Below, piece after piece: positions 1 to 22,400 of a DNA stretch of 64,000 bases. Within the stretch, counting starts at the first letter, position 1. Every line of letters begins with the position of its first letter. The position numbers and the translations under genes were made by a program. The stretch is from Actinernus sp. WN-2022 (taxonomy: Eukaryota > Cnidaria > Anthozoa > Actiniaria > Actinernidae), in assembly GCA_030867875.1 (NCBI GenBank), contig JAOWCC010000064.1, forward strand, positions 35,238,802 to 35,302,801, written 5' to 3'. The notes beneath the pieces are model-generated. The model was not told the DNA's origin. It made no database searches and worked only from the letters and a program-made list of their open reading frames with translations.

Positions 1-74
1 TTGCTATTTTAACCAGCGGGTGTAAAGTACAGGTCAGGTCACATGTGGGTCAGGTCACAGTACATACAAAGGAT

Positions 75-700
75 TAATAATAATAATAATGACATTTATA
101 TGCGCTTGACAACTACATGTACTAAATAAGTGTAAATATAAATATCTGCGCAGAAACTACATTCAGCTGAAAACAAGACTGATTACTGTGTACAGATTAT
201 AGGTAGGTCAAAAAAGGTAGTGTTTTAGTTTAGCTTTGAATTCATTAACAGATGGACTTTGGCGTATATTTAACGGGAGAGAGTTCCATAATGTAGGTGC
301 AGATACTTGGAAGGCCCGCTGACCATAGGACTTAAGTCTGGCAGTAGGATGGACAAGGCGTAATGTATCAGCTGAGGATCGGAGTGTTCGGATAGGCTTG
401 TATATAGTTAATATTTCTTGTAGATAGACAGGAGCTAGGTTATTAAGTGTCTTATACATTAACAATAATAACTTAACTGTAATACGCTTATCTACTGGTA
501 GCCAGTGAGTTCTCTAAGGACAGGTGTGATATGATCATTTTTCTTAGAATAAGTTAGGATACAGGCAGCAACATTCTGAACAGATTGTAACTTCTGTATA
601 AGATAGTTAGGGAGACCGTGTAATAGGGAATTACAATTATCGAGTTTGGACGTAACAAATGCATGAGTAAGTGTTTCAGTGGTGGTCAGCGACATTAATT
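75..700 (-). mobile_element. CR1/L2-like non-LTR retrotransposon, 3' fragment
   Basis: Read on the minus strand, 695-492 and then 465-208 encode the C-terminal part of a LINE reverse transcriptase ORF, including HAFVTSKLDNCNSLLHGLP and later APTLWNSLPLNIR. This tail (LDYCNSLL..., then ...WNSLP near the end) is typical of CR1/L2-like ORF2. The two parts are in different frames, so the copy is frameshifted. A (TTA)n tract at 77-90 is the expected 3' tail. The palm and endonuclease domains are missing: a dead 5'-truncated copy. Confidence 0.75.
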
Positions 701-737
701 TCCGTATTTTGGAGATGTTCCTTAGCTGAAAAAAACG

Positions 738-975
738 ACTTCGAGCCCGAGTTGGCGCGCTCGAAAAAGTTTCTCTCGTTTATCTTCTCTTCTTGTTTAA
801 CAATAATTCTAAGACAAATCCTAACCCGAACTACAAACCTAACCCTAACCATTGGACGAGTTCACCAGTAAACGACGGGTTCTCAGTCACCTAGAGCTAG
901 GGTTCACAGGTAAACAAGAAGAGAAGGTAAGTGAGAGAACTTTTTTTGAGCGCTCCTAATCGGGCTCGAACGCGT
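738..975. repeat. SINE-like body arranged as a foldback
   Basis: The core holds a CCTAACCCGAACTACAAACC-type body that recurs at 1600, 11955 and 63570. Here both flanks are inverted copies of each other: TTATCTTCTCTTCTTGTTT at 780-798 matches AAACAAGAAGAGAAGGTAA at 913-931, and CGAGCCCGAG lies outside on both sides. The telomere-like CCTAACCC words belong to this repeat body. Confidence 0.5.
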
Positions 976-1348
976 AATCCTTTATGTGCACTGTGACCTG
1001 ACCTGTGACCTGTGACCTGACCTGTGACCAGACCTGTGACCTGTACTTTACACCTGCTGTATTTTAACAAGGCTTGAGATTAATCCATATTCAGTCTTTG
1101 TTTTTCTCCTTGTTTTTTCCCAATTAAAGCAAAGAGTTTGCATCAAAATTGTCCTGTTATGAAGGTTAAAATTAATTTTATGAGATATTAAAACAGCTAT
1201 GTGCACAAGAACATATAGCCAGATTAATTCAACTCAGTTAAGTCATGTGTTTACTGCCCTGCAAATCCAGCTCAACATTGACAGGTCCATGCAAATCATT
1301 GTTCAGTGAAAGTCATTATTGTATTTTTTATTCTTGATATTTTAACAG

Positions 1349-11919
<10,571 letters not shown>

Positions 11920-11954
11920 ACTACGTGCTCCAAATGACAGAAATCGCTCAATAG

Positions 11955-12110
11955 ACTTCAAACCTAATCTCTAACATAAAGCCTAACCCGAACCATAAAA
12001 CGTACCCTAAAACAAGTTCCCAGGTAAACGACGAGGTTTTAGGGCTAGGGTTTCATGGTTCGATTCACAGGTAAACAGAAGAGGGAAAAAAACAGAGAGA
12101 GAAAGAGTGA
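11955..12110 (-). repeat. SINE body fragment
   Basis: Contains CCTAACCCGAACCATAAAAC and an AGGTAAACGACGAGG-like block shared with copies at 740, 1600 and 63570. No tRNA head here. It begins about 35 bp after the ANKRD42 stop codon. Confidence 0.5.
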
Positions 12111-12693
12111 GAGAGTTATTGGTCCTTGACACTAAGCGACATTTTGAATTGTGTACATACATCGTTACGGGATGTTCAGATGAGCTACTCTTTCAGTAAA
12201 TTTTCTAGGGTATCTAGTAAGCATTAGTTTTTCTACACGAATTGCTCACCCTTCGCCAACTGGCGTCTTTTAATACAACTATACAAGATCCTTTTTTAAT
12301 TTTTAAAAGAGTTATCTTTTCGAATAATAATAATTATTATTATTAAGACTATAGACCCTATTTCAAAATGGCGAATAACTTTGCAGCAATGAAAGACCAT
12401 CGTAAGTAATACTGAGCAGTTTGAGAGTTTGCATGGCATGCTTTAATACAGGCGGCATTCACTTCACCTAGTACTATCCTTACGTTTTTTTGCCATTATG
12501 CAGATTAGAGCAGCCATATTGGAATAGGGTATGTGGTCTCGGCAAGAGTAGTATAAAAAACTGTTGCAAAGAATCTTGAAGTTCAATCCACCGAAAGAAA
12601 CAAGATGGCGGCATGTACTGTTACCCACAGTCCTTTGCGCGCGAAAATCTTTAAATTCGTCATAAAACCCAGTAGAGTTTTTAAATTCTAAAA
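12111..12693. other. Intergenic, nothing identified
   Basis: A+T-rich sequence 3' of ANKRD42 with a short TAA/TTA tract near 12325. No coding exon was recognised, and no AATAAA polyadenylation signal was found near the stop. Confidence 0.5.
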
Positions 12694-12990
12694 ACAAGGC
12701 AGTACAAGTGCTGTTGCCAATACACTGTCATTGTAGAGAGTAGAGGATTTCTACGTGTTATCTTAATAACAAGCCAGTACAAGTGTTGTTGCCAATACAC
12801 TGTCATTGTAGAGAGTAGAGGATTTCTAGGTGTTATCTTAATAACAAGGCAGTACAAGTGTTGCCAATACACTGTCATTGGAGAGACTAGAGGATTCCTA
12901 CGTGTTATCTTAATAACAAGCCAGTACAAGTGCTGTTGCCAATACACTGTCATCTCAAAGAACTGAGGATTTCTACGTGTTATTTTGACT
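12694..12990. repeat. 75-bp tandem repeat, four copies
   Basis: Units starting ACAAGSCAGTACAAGTG occur at 12694, 12769, 12844 and 12916, with periods of 75, 75 and 72 bp. Each carries TGCCAATACACTGTCAT. The last copy diverges before a SINE. Confidence 0.95.
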
Positions 12991-13145
12991 GTTTTAGGTT
13001 CGCAAGGGATTGTGGTCAAATGTACAGCCGCCACGTAAACAAGAAGGAAAAAAGTAGAGGAAAAAAAAGCGAGGTTTTTACGGTCGTCGAACCCGTAACC
13101 TTCTGTGAGTAAAGCAAACGTGATAACCACTATACTAATAAGACA
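12975..13145 (-). repeat. tRNA-Val-like SINE
   Basis: On the minus strand from 13144: TTAGTATAGTGGTTATCACG (A-box region), CTTTACTCACAG (anticodon-arm-like, TAC) and GGTTACGGGTTCGA (B-box). This resembles tRNA-Val, but the acceptor stem does not close and the repeat body continues, so it is a SINE, not a tRNA gene. Confidence 0.55.
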
Positions 13146-13470
13146 AGGGTGACCAATTCTCTAGCGGCCTTTGTGTATATGTTGAGCAATTCCAGTGTGA
13201 GACTCTAGTAAAGTGAACAATCGCCATCTTGTACATATTGTACATAATTTGCATGTAAATGTTCGAATATATTTATTATTATTGCCATTAAATTATTGCC
13301 ACGTACAAACTGGTGAACAAGTTGAGGTTGGGTTCGGGTTACTTTGGTCAGACTATTAGCAAGGATATCAAGTCTCAACAAAAAACCTACCCTGGCTAAA
13401 TATATTTCTTCGAGTAGCTATTCTCCCATTGTAAGAGTTCAACGAGTATAGATTGCATCATTTATATTTT

Positions 13471-13711
13471 GCATACCTGCCAACTCTCCCGGTTTCAAAT
13501 CTCCCGTTTTTAGCCATTTTATGGAATGAGTTCGCCGTTTTTCAGGCTCGAGGGGTTAAAAAAGCTTGAAACTAATTTTTCCGAGAGCTTTCGGAAAGTC
13601 TTCGGAACACAATCGGGGTATCTTCGGGGGAAAATCGGAAATCATTACGTCATAACAAAGCCTCAACCAACATTCTCCAGATTGACGAACTCCGGGGGTT
13701 GGCAGGTATGC
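13471..13711. repeat. MITE with GCATACCTGCCAAC termini
   Basis: Perfect inverted termini GCATACCTGCCAAC / GTTGGCAGGTATGC enclose 241 bp, and inner CTCCCGG/CCGGGGG blocks nearly pair. Same family as 4555-4800. Confidence 0.75.
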
Positions 13712-13841
13712 TTTTGTAAACACTAACCATGAAACTGGATATGAGGCAAGCAACTGGAAAGATAAGCTTAATTAAGCCATGCAAGCTCTTAAGTTTTTAT
13801 TAGTACGGTGTACATAAGAAATATAACAGGCAAGTTCAGTA

Positions 13842-13983
13842 ATCCTGTACCGCTCGAGACCTGTATTCTTATTGCACCATTATACTGTAGCTGTATTGTT
13901 TTCGTACTGCACGTTCTAAAGGTTAGGGTGTTTTGTAGTGTTGGGTAAGCCAATGCTGTGTCTCGTTTCGAGCGGTACAGGAT
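13842..13983. repeat. Foldback element
   Basis: ATCCTGTACCGCTCGAGAC at the left pairs, with a short gap, to GTCTCGTTTCGAGCGGTACAG at the right. Intergenic. Confidence 0.7.
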
Positions 13984-14643
13984 GGCCCAGCAAGTTTTGT
14001 ACTCTCATGGACGAGCACTCAATGGAGGCTAAAAAGCGTGGAATTATTTTCTGATACTACTGCTTTTAACGAATTCCCCCGCAGGAGCTTCTATCGAGGA
14101 GAATAGGAAACGTTCCTATTCAGTTTTAACTAATATTTTTGTTTAGACTTGGCACTATAAATCACAAAAAATATTTACACAAAGTAGTAGATAAAAGACA
14201 GCCAGATTTCAGATGAGGTAGTTCAACACAGAGAAAATTTAATCTGCGTCGGGACAGACTGCAGGGCGTATTTGCTCCAGGATGCAACCATTGACACCAC
14301 CAAATGCATTTCAAATAATACTCAAATACCCTAAATTGTGATTCAAATCATAGGCCAAAATCTTGCTGTATACTTTATACCATAAAATCCCAAAAATGAA
14401 ATATACCAAATACCCATACTAGTAGTATAGGGCGCATGGACTTAGCCCATTTTTTGTGGGGGAATCTCGTTAAATGCGGGGCAATAAATTATCTTAACTG
14501 ACGTCACGAGTCTATTCTCTGACTTTCATGAATAAAGTGCGGTGGTATCTCATTACCTATTGTTTATGTGGATGAGGTCAATGGGGCCTATTGTTTGAAG
14601 TGGCCAAAAAGCGAGGACCGGTGGCCCCGAATCGATTCAAGCC

Positions 14644-14844
14644 TTTACAGCGCGACGCGCAAATGTCTGACCACTTTTAACGTATTCGCATGCTTCACCG
14701 CATACAAAAGCGGCTCATCAAATAAACAAACGAAACCACAAATGACGAGCCGCTTGTATGTGATTGGATAACCTTGCATGTGGCATGTTCACGAAAGTAT
14801 GCGAACACATTAAAAGTGGTCGTACATTTGCGTGTCGCACTGTA
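14644..14844. repeat. Foldback element
   Basis: Arms contain CGCGACGCGCAAATGT ... GACCACTTTTAA at the left and TTAAAAGTGGTC ... ACATTTGCGTGTCGC at the right. A second inner pair is built on AAGCGGCTCATC / GACGAGCCGCTT. Confidence 0.75.
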
Positions 14845-15074
14845 AGTACTACAAACCTTTCAATCGTTTCTAACAAACAGGAAATAAGGAAAAGAAAAGT
14901 ACCTATCGATCTCTGAAATCACTTTGTAGCGTAAACAGCAAATACTCGTGATAGGCTTTAAAATGACTATCTTCAAGTCTGCTTTACAGTAACGTCGCTA
15001 CGGTTGTTATGGGGATTATAGTGGTATGCAAATTCATGATGAGTTCAACGGTTTTTTATATTTGGAGATTAATT

Positions 15075-15272
15075 TACTGAAAGCGGGCCACTTAGACAAC
15101 GAGAACCAATCACATTGCAGAACGAAAACAAAGCATTCCAACTTCGGTTATTTGAGCAAATTATTGTCGAGTACAACACAATCGTATTTCAACTAACTCA
15201 AAGTTGGAATTATTTGTTTTCGTTCTGCAATGTGATTGGTTCTCGTTGTCTAAGTGGCCCCGCTTTCAGTAG
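15075..15272. repeat. Foldback element with near-perfect ~60-bp arms
   Basis: ACTGAAAGCGGGCCACTTAG at the left is mirrored by the right end, and GAACCAATCACATTGCAGAA is matched by TTCTGCAATGTGATTGGTTC. The arms are almost identical, so the copy is young. Confidence 0.85.
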
Positions 15273-15310
15273 TCGCACTGTAATGAGATACAAATTACGA
15301 AATCATATGA

Positions 15311-16220
15311 TTTTAGTCTAGTCTAGTCAGTTTAATAATCCTCCTCAAAAATTAGCATTTCCCTCTACCTCCTCTTTCTCTTCCTCCTCCTCCTCCTCCA
15401 ATCTAGTGAAGACACTAGAATCTCTAGATGCAGTCATGCGCATCACCAACTATTCCGGTCTTGACGAGTCTGCGGTACATCAGCGGTTTTCCCTGTGAAT
15501 ACACTTATTTTTCACATACTGGAGGCTTTTGACATTGTCAATACTCATGTGATACTTAAAATCTTTCAAATTTGTAACGGACATTTGGAAAATAGTGATT
15601 TTACGCTCCCATGCGGTTATTTTGGTTTTAAGGAAAAAGGAAAGCTTAATGGTCTGAGTGTATAATTTTGGATTACGAACGAGAACCAGGTGTAGTATGT
15701 GTATCCAGTCCGGCAAATATGAACTTGTCAATTTTGGGTTAAGCGTGTTTTTGCTCGTTCATAAGAAGGATTGAGTGGCGACTTTCTTCGTAGTAGAGCA
15801 GTGGAAAGGAAAAGCACAACACAAGCAATTGATCTAATTTTTTGCAACAATCAGATGATTTTGGCTTGTATACGTACTGGACTGCTGGTCAGGCAAGGTG
15901 AGAATGTTTATTATGTTCGCTTGTATTTGCAAAATTGTGAAGTCGGTCCATACATTCTTTGTAAAATCTGAGGACATTTTAGAGTCATTTAAGTACCTAC
16001 CCATTTTACGGTAGAAATTGCTTATGTACCGCGGACGCAATGTCCGTGATTGTTGGCGATGGGGCATGTACCCGCTGGAGGCGAAAGAGGAGGAGATGGA
16101 AGAAGAAAAGGAGGAGGAGAAGGAGGAGGTGGAAGAGGAGGAGATGGAAGAGCAGGAGGAAGCGGAGGGAAATTATGTTTTTTTTGGGAGGATTAGACTG
16201 ACTAACTAGTCTAGCTAGAT
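15311..16220. mobile_element. Long inverted-repeat element with pyrimidine/purine arms
   Basis: The left arm (about 15311-15405: AGTCTAGTCTAGTCAG, then TCCTCCTC and a CCTCCTCC-rich tract) is inverted at the right (about 16085-16220: GGAGGAGG-rich tract, then GGGAGGATTAGACTGACTAA). Inner segments around 15465 and 16025 (GCGGTACAT / ATGTACCGC) also pair. No transposase was recognised. Confidence 0.6.
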
Positions 16221-16289
16221 TTTGTAGTCTCGAATCACAAGGCTAGGCTATAGGCTACTAGTAACTGCGGGCGCGTGGACGCAACACTA

Positions 16290-16490
16290 GAGCAAACATT
16301 CTAGACTAGACTAGACTTTGGGTAACAGGGGAAGCCAAGGGGTAGCGAAAGGTCAATTTGAAGTCTATGAGAGGTACCCGGTCGATGCAGGGTTGATGAG
16401 AGGAGGAAATCTCTAGACAAGGGCCACTAGACTAGACTAGACTAGATTCTCTAGACTAGACTACACTAGAATCTCTAGACTAGACAAGAA
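16290..16490. repeat. CTAGA simple-repeat patches
   Basis: Several short runs of CTAGACTAGACTAGA-type sequence interrupted by unique DNA, also seen at 15395-15430 and 16205. Confidence 0.7.
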
Positions 16491-16505
16491 TCATTCAATT
16501 GGCAG

Positions 16506-16586
16506 TCGCGAATTTTTACAGACGTTTGTATGACCAAATGGATAACGTTGCCCGTCCGGCATACTAACGTCTGTTAAAAATCGCGA
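16506..16586. repeat. Short hairpin
   Basis: TCGCGAATTTTTACAGACGT pairs with ACGTCTGTTAAAAATCGCGA at the other end with one mismatch. 81 bp in all. Confidence 0.75.
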
Positions 16587-16829
16587 CTTTGGCGACCTGT
16601 AACTTTGCTCCCAAACATCGTATGACCCTTAAATGTGGAGATAAGACTAGTTTTGAGGTGTTCTTACAGCAGTATAAGAGGCTTTGGTAGAGAGCCAAGT
16701 AAACGACTACTTGTAAGACCATGATATGGGTGAATATCTGAATTGGACAGAAAAAGAAGATAACGGAAACAGAAAGAAAAAAGCTATCACTAGCTGCTGT
16801 CTAAAGTTTCGATCCGGGCTGCCGAGCAA

Positions 16830-16901
16830 CCTGATTTTCAGACGGTACGGGATCCTCGGCGAGGAAGTGAGCGGACGACCTCGTACCGTCTGAAAATCAG
16901 G
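16830..16901. repeat. Short perfect hairpin
   Basis: CCTGATTTTCAGACGGTACG and its exact inverse enclose a ~32-nt loop. Confidence 0.8.
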
Positions 16902-17283
16902 CTAGGCTGCCTGGATGCGCGCGGCGCATCGGGGTTTGGGCACGAGGGAAACCGGAAGTCAGACCATTCATGGTAGTGTTTCGTTCCATAGAGTCTCCCT
17001 GCATAATAATTTTCTCTACTTGTAAACATTGATTTAAAAACTTTTAAAAAGTTTATTTGGCAAGATTACGTCAGTTGTATATATTTATCAGACTTACATA
17101 AATTTGTTGCAAAGTTTATGCTTGGTCAGTCTTTAACACCACAGCTTGTTCTTTGAACGAAACAAAACCAAATCTTCTTCAAAAGTCAACATTCATTATT
17201 GGAATGTTAATGCTCACGGCCATAGGCTGAATCTTGATCTCGATGGCGTCCTTTAAGTTTCTCTAGAGAAACTAGTTACACCG

Positions 17284-18019
17284 TTAAAGGGATACCCGAG
17301 TGAAAAACACATTGGGGCTCAAAAGAATCTTCAACATGTTCTTTGTTCAGAAAATGTATTAAAATGTGATCAAACGTTTTTAGTATTAAGAACGAGCACC
17401 TCAAAGTTGGCCCCGCGAAGACATGGGCGCCGCCATCTTTGTTTGCATTTACGGAAGTGACGTCACTTCGTCCCACCAGCGTATCGCGGCTACTTGTCTT
17501 TGTATGATTTTCACACGCTCGGAATTAAAGTGGATATATTTTCATCGACATTGCAGAGGAATTCTTACAGAAACCGGAATTATGATGAAGACGACATTAT
17601 GAGAAAAGTTCAGAAGACTGGGAGGAGGAAGAAAAGCATTGGGAAGGCGAGAAATTATCAGACGAACAACAAGGTCTCGTAACTGCCATTTAATAACAGC
17701 AAAACAACATGGCTTAAAAGACTCGAGTGACTTCTGAATAAGTATAAGAACTACAATGTATGTGAAGTACAGTTAAGGCGTTTATCATCCTAAAAACACC
17801 AAATAAGTGAGAGAGTGAGAACGCTGGTGGGACGAAGTGACGTCACTTCCGTAAATGCAAACAAAGATGGCGGCGCCCATGTCTTCGTGGGGCCAAATTT
17901 GAGGTGCTCGTTCTTAATACTAAAAACCTTTGATCAAATTTTAATACATTTTCTGAACAAAGAACATGTTGAAGATTCTTTTGAGCCCCAATGTGTTTTT
18001 CACTCGGGTATCCCTTTAA
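17284..18019. mobile_element. TTAA-flanked foldback with ~200-bp terminal inverted repeats
   Basis: Both ends read TTAAAGGGATACCCGAGTGA inward, and homology continues about 200 bp (17284-17481 against 17819-18019), including GATGGCGGCGCCCATGTCTT and a TGACGTCA palindrome. TTAA at both borders fits a TTAA-targeting transposon such as piggyBac-type derivatives. The unique 330-bp middle has only a 62-codon open frame with no recognised domain. Confidence 0.85.
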
Positions 18020-18953
18020 GTAACACACAACAGAAACAAAACAGTATTGTATTCCCGGTGGGGAGGGGGTGTGGAGGCACTTGTACGATAAATGGGTAGG
18101 TGTGTGCGGCCTTGGGGTCCAGAACGTACCCGATTTTTCAGAGAAAAAAAATGCTCTAAACCCGCATTTCCAAGCTATTGTGAAGACGTATCCGGATTTT
18201 CTCATTGTTTCATTATTCTGAATCGTCCATAACCCGGAATGTCACATATTTTTACGAAAACCACGGCCGGGAAATCGGATTAGGGTCTAAACCGGTCGCG
18301 ATACCGCCGCAGATATATATTACGTACGTCATAAACGAGTGTATTCCTACCCTCTTCCACTATAAACCTCTAGTAAGCTAATGTAACATCACGGTTTCTG
18401 CAGTGATAGCGAACAATGCGAAATGAAATCAATGGGTACCTGGTCTTTCTTGCTATATCATCCAAACTTACCCAAACTATTGTTTTCAAAGTGATATTTT
18501 AGGCGGTAGCGGCAGTTTTTATTAGGGAGATTTTTGGTAAACGAAATAAAAAAAATGCCATATTTAGATTCGGTCTATAGCTACAATCCATTTTCTTGAA
18601 CTAGAGTTTTTGCTATGTTCTGCAAACCCTTATTCAACACTGGCAATGTACAGTAAATAGTTATCATTGTTATATAGCTGTGATTTTCCAGATATAACGC
18701 ATGCCCTAATTGGTTGATTTAGGGTCACATGACGGGTAACAAGCAAACTGTTACTCGCTAAAGCAGATGAGCGGGCGACATTTTTGAAAACTAGACGTCA
18801 TAGGGTAGCAATGCATTGTTACCTGCAAGCGCACGTGATCAGAGCGTGACAGAAGGTGCCGTGTGTTTTGGTTACCGCCTGTCTCAATGGAATATAATTC
18901 TTAGGCTATATAAGAAATCACTTAATGACTGGACCCTTGGAAAACCAATGAGT
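18020..18953. other. Intergenic, nothing identified
   Basis: No domain-bearing frame, repeat array or strong hairpin was recognised here. Confidence 0.45.
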
Positions 18954-19040
18954 TTTGTTTCCCTCGAGTTTCGATGTTTCCCGAGACAAAGTCGAGGGAA
19001 ACATGGATATCTTGGGAAACAAAACTCACTGTTTCCTGCA
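18954..19040. repeat. Compound hairpin
   Basis: GAGTTTTGTTTCCC is mirrored by GGGAAACAAAACTC, with an internal CCCTCGA / TCGAGGG pair. Confidence 0.6.
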
Positions 19041-19237
19041 TGGCAGCGACACTGCGCAATCAAAAAACGTTACACGCATTCAGCTTTGGATCTGCCTAAC
19101 AACAAGGGGCAGATCTCAATCAGTGATCCAGCCCTATCACATAAGCAACCTTTGACTCCTGGTGCTTTACCACACGGACATGCACTGTACATTTTCTTAT
19201 ATAATACCAAATTTTGCGGGCATTAATAAATAATTGT

Positions 19238-19402
19238 TCTATTTCGTCATGCCCTACATGCATGATAGTGGCCCGATACATGGCTCTCGGTTCAACTCGT
19301 CTATAGCCGGCATCGAGTATCTATTTCGTCATGCCCTACATGCATGATAGTGGCCCGATACATGGCTCTCGGTTCAACTCGTCTATATATAGCCGGCATC
19401 GA
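19238..19402. repeat. 82-bp tandem duplication beside the stop of BCL3/IkB copy A
   Basis: TCTATTTCGTCATGCCCTAC begins at 19238 and again at 19320. The copies are almost identical except for an extra TATA in the second. It lies just downstream, on the minus strand, of the TGA at 19439-19441, so it is probably in the 3' UTR. Confidence 0.9.
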
Positions 19403-19438
19403 GTAAACTGATAATCGCATGGTGCAATTTCCTTCGCC

Positions 19439-22400
19439 TCACGTTTGATCTCGTACGGTAACCTTCGTTTTTTTTGGTGTCGTAGACGTAGAAGTTGCTG
19501 TTGAAGATGTTTTCTGTCGCTTGGGAGCTCTTCGTGAAGACTCAAGTTGCCTCTTACCCTTCAAAGCATAAAAAAATGAAAATAGTATGAACGCATTTCT
19601 CGCATGCTAATTCAACTTATTTTATTTATATTTATTCTGCTTTGCCTTTTGCAAATAACAGGGTAACACAAATGAGACTAAGTAATAAACATACTAACAC
19701 GAAAGCAACATGAAGGCAGGGGCACCACAACAGTTTGTACCTCATTTCGTGTTAGGGGCCGTCGACATATTCGAAGTGCCCCGCTTAACGCACAACGGAC
19801 GTTAAGGTCAGACCCCCTCCCCCCCTCCCCCTTAACGTCCACCCATTGTTTTATGCTTTTATAAGGTCAGGAAAAACAGTAATGAAATACACGGGAGTTA
19901 ACTTATAAACAATGTATAAAACAAGCTTTCCCCGTACGAGCTCATTTCGGATCTTGACTAAAATGCTCATTATCCACACGACTATAAAACTGAATTTCAC
20001 TACCTGGAGGTTTGAGGTATTTCATGATACTTGTAATCAAAAGACCTTGTTGAAGTTTCCGAGAAATTCAACAGAAATTGCGCTCTAATGTAAATCTACC
20101 TGACTCGAAACGTTTGATTAAAAAGTGTACTTCTATTGATGAAAAAGTGTTTGTTCTAAGTGCCCCACACTAACGTCCATGCCCTTACCCCCCCCCCCCC
20201 CCCCCCTAAACGTCCGTTGTGCGTTAAGCGGGGAATTTCGAATATGTCGACGGACCCTTAGTATCACCAAAGCCATGCCTTATTATTTGTAGTGTCAACT
20301 TACATAAGGATTCAACGATCTGATTGGATGAAAGAGACACAAAAGGGGTAGACACGTATATTTAACAATTATTCACTGAAGTCGAAGTGACTATTGGTGA
20401 ATATTTACCGAGACGAAGTCGAGGTACATATTCATCAATAGTCACTGAGACTGAAGTGAATAATTGTTTTAGTATAATTTCATCAGTGAATATCAGAGAA
20501 ATTAAAACTAGACAATATAATAGTCTGACCTCCGACCCTTTTATAAGTTTTACAAGCGCAAGCGCGTGACAAAATAGTTTTGTGACAAACATTTGCATAA
20601 TCACGTGTCGCTAGCCGGTCTACCCGGTTCATTGCACAAACCGACCCGACACGGGAGTGACGGGACTTGCAGGGACTACAAGAATGGATTTTCTAAAGTT
20701 GGAAATACCAAAAAAAAAAGTCCAAATGCACACTAGAATTCAAGTTGAAGCAGCAATCTTCACTTTTGAGACCTCGTATCGTGTTACAAAGAGAGGAAAT
20801 GCAGCGAAAATGAGTGGAAATGGGCAAAACTGAAAATCTGCCACGGCGACTGAAAATCTATCGAAAAGAACCGCTTTCATGAGTTCACTTCAAAGGACAA
20901 ATTTCCTGGAAACTACGAACTAGTTTTGTGGATTATAGCCATCACAGAATCAATGACAATGGTAAATCAAGAGACAAATGATTTCGGTATGAGATAAAGC
21001 TTGAAAACACACGGAGAGCGGCGAGAGAAGAGCATAACAGTTAACACTATAAACACAACCGGCTCCGTGAATGAAACTTGAACTTGTTGTTTTTCTATCA
21101 AGAACCACGAGGAAAATAACTCAAGTAAGTACACTCTTTTCGAGTCGAACCGCTCCCAAATGTGTGTAGGACAAGGTCTCGTTGTGTTATTTATTGCTCA
21201 AAGTAGACGTTATTTCCTTGTGAAAATTTGTAATTCAAATTATTCATGAAGACATGAGGACCGAATAAACTCAACCTGAAACTCGTAAGTAAACTTTGTT
21301 TATGAAGGCTTGTGGATTAAAAAAAAGCTTCTAGTTTAGCCATACTTATTAATTTGCTTCTTTGGTGGGTTTTGGAAAAGCTTTTTCTTTCATAATATTT
21401 ATTTCTTCGTGAGAAACATCGGTAAATATGCGAGCGGCCATTTTGGTAAATGCTTTGTATGTTATATTCACCTCCAGGCGCTCTGCAGGTGAATATAGCG
21501 ACATATGACGTAATTCTCGACCAATCAAAGCACGGGAATCTCTATATTCACTGATGAAATTATACTAACTTAAATTAGTATATACCACACCAGTGAATAT
21601 CACTTTTCGCGCGCTCTGATTGGCTAATCAAACAGTGAATATGATTTCGAGCGAAGTAGCGATCATCTCGCGCGAGTTTTTGTCCATTTGACAGAAAATA
21701 AAATAACTATTTGGTGCTGGCTATTCACCTGGAGTGTGGTATATACTAAAACAATTATTCACCTCAGTGTTGGTGAATAGTGGCGCGGGATATTATCCAC
21801 CACTATTCACCTCCATTTCGGTGAATAATTGTTAAATATTTGATATTGTTTTGCGCCAACTTACGAGTTCACTCCCGCGCACTACTTTCGGTGTATCTCC
21901 TTCCCTGTTGGCTATATTGACGCTTGCACCAAAGCCTGTCAATAGCGTTACGATGTTGTCCATCTCTCGTCCCGCCGCAGTATGTAAAGGCGTGTTACCT
22001 GCGAATGTGAACTCATTGGGACTCGCATCACGTGATAATAAGAATTCCGCCACGTGATAACGGCCTGACTCGACGGCGTGGTGAAGAGCTGTGCGACCGC
22101 TACTCGCATCCTAGAACAACAACAACTTATTTGTGGCATCGCTTAATGAGTAAGTGTAAAACAATTTGTCAATTCATAGTTCCGACTCAACAATAGAGAA
22201 CCGTACCAATCAGAGGTATGTAGCAGTTTTCCAACAGGAATATACTGTGTCCCACAAACATAAACACAGACTGGCTATTTTTAGAAAGGTTTTTAGCATT
22301 TCACGAGTTTGATGATGATATATGATTAGAATACAAAAAAATTAAACAAGACATAAATGTTTTTGCAATCAATGTATTTTTGTGCCGTTTATTGGTCAAA

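Larger units (their letters stand above)
1..1066. repeat. TIR element interrupted by a LINE tail and a SINE-like foldback
   Basis: The two ends are inverted copies. GTGTAAAGTACAGGTCAGG near position 20 is mirrored by a tract ending in CTGTACTTTACAC near 1052, and both ends carry several GTGACCTG/CAGGTCAC units. A minus-strand retroelement tail (75-700) and an inverted SINE-like unit (738-975) lie between them, so this reads as an older inverted-repeat element that later received insertions. The left end may continue beyond the window. No transposase is visible. Confidence 0.5.

Noticed and set aside
838..850. CCTAACCCTAACC telomere-like words (also at 1617, 52285, 63585)
   Set aside because: They occur inside a dispersed SINE or foldback body with conserved neighbouring sequence, not as long telomeric arrays.
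21832..21864. Copy A ending by read-through into WRKTISNI
   Set aside because: GTAAGT at 21864 is a perfect donor, and the in-phase exon 19558-19439 adds a basic tail ending in TGA.
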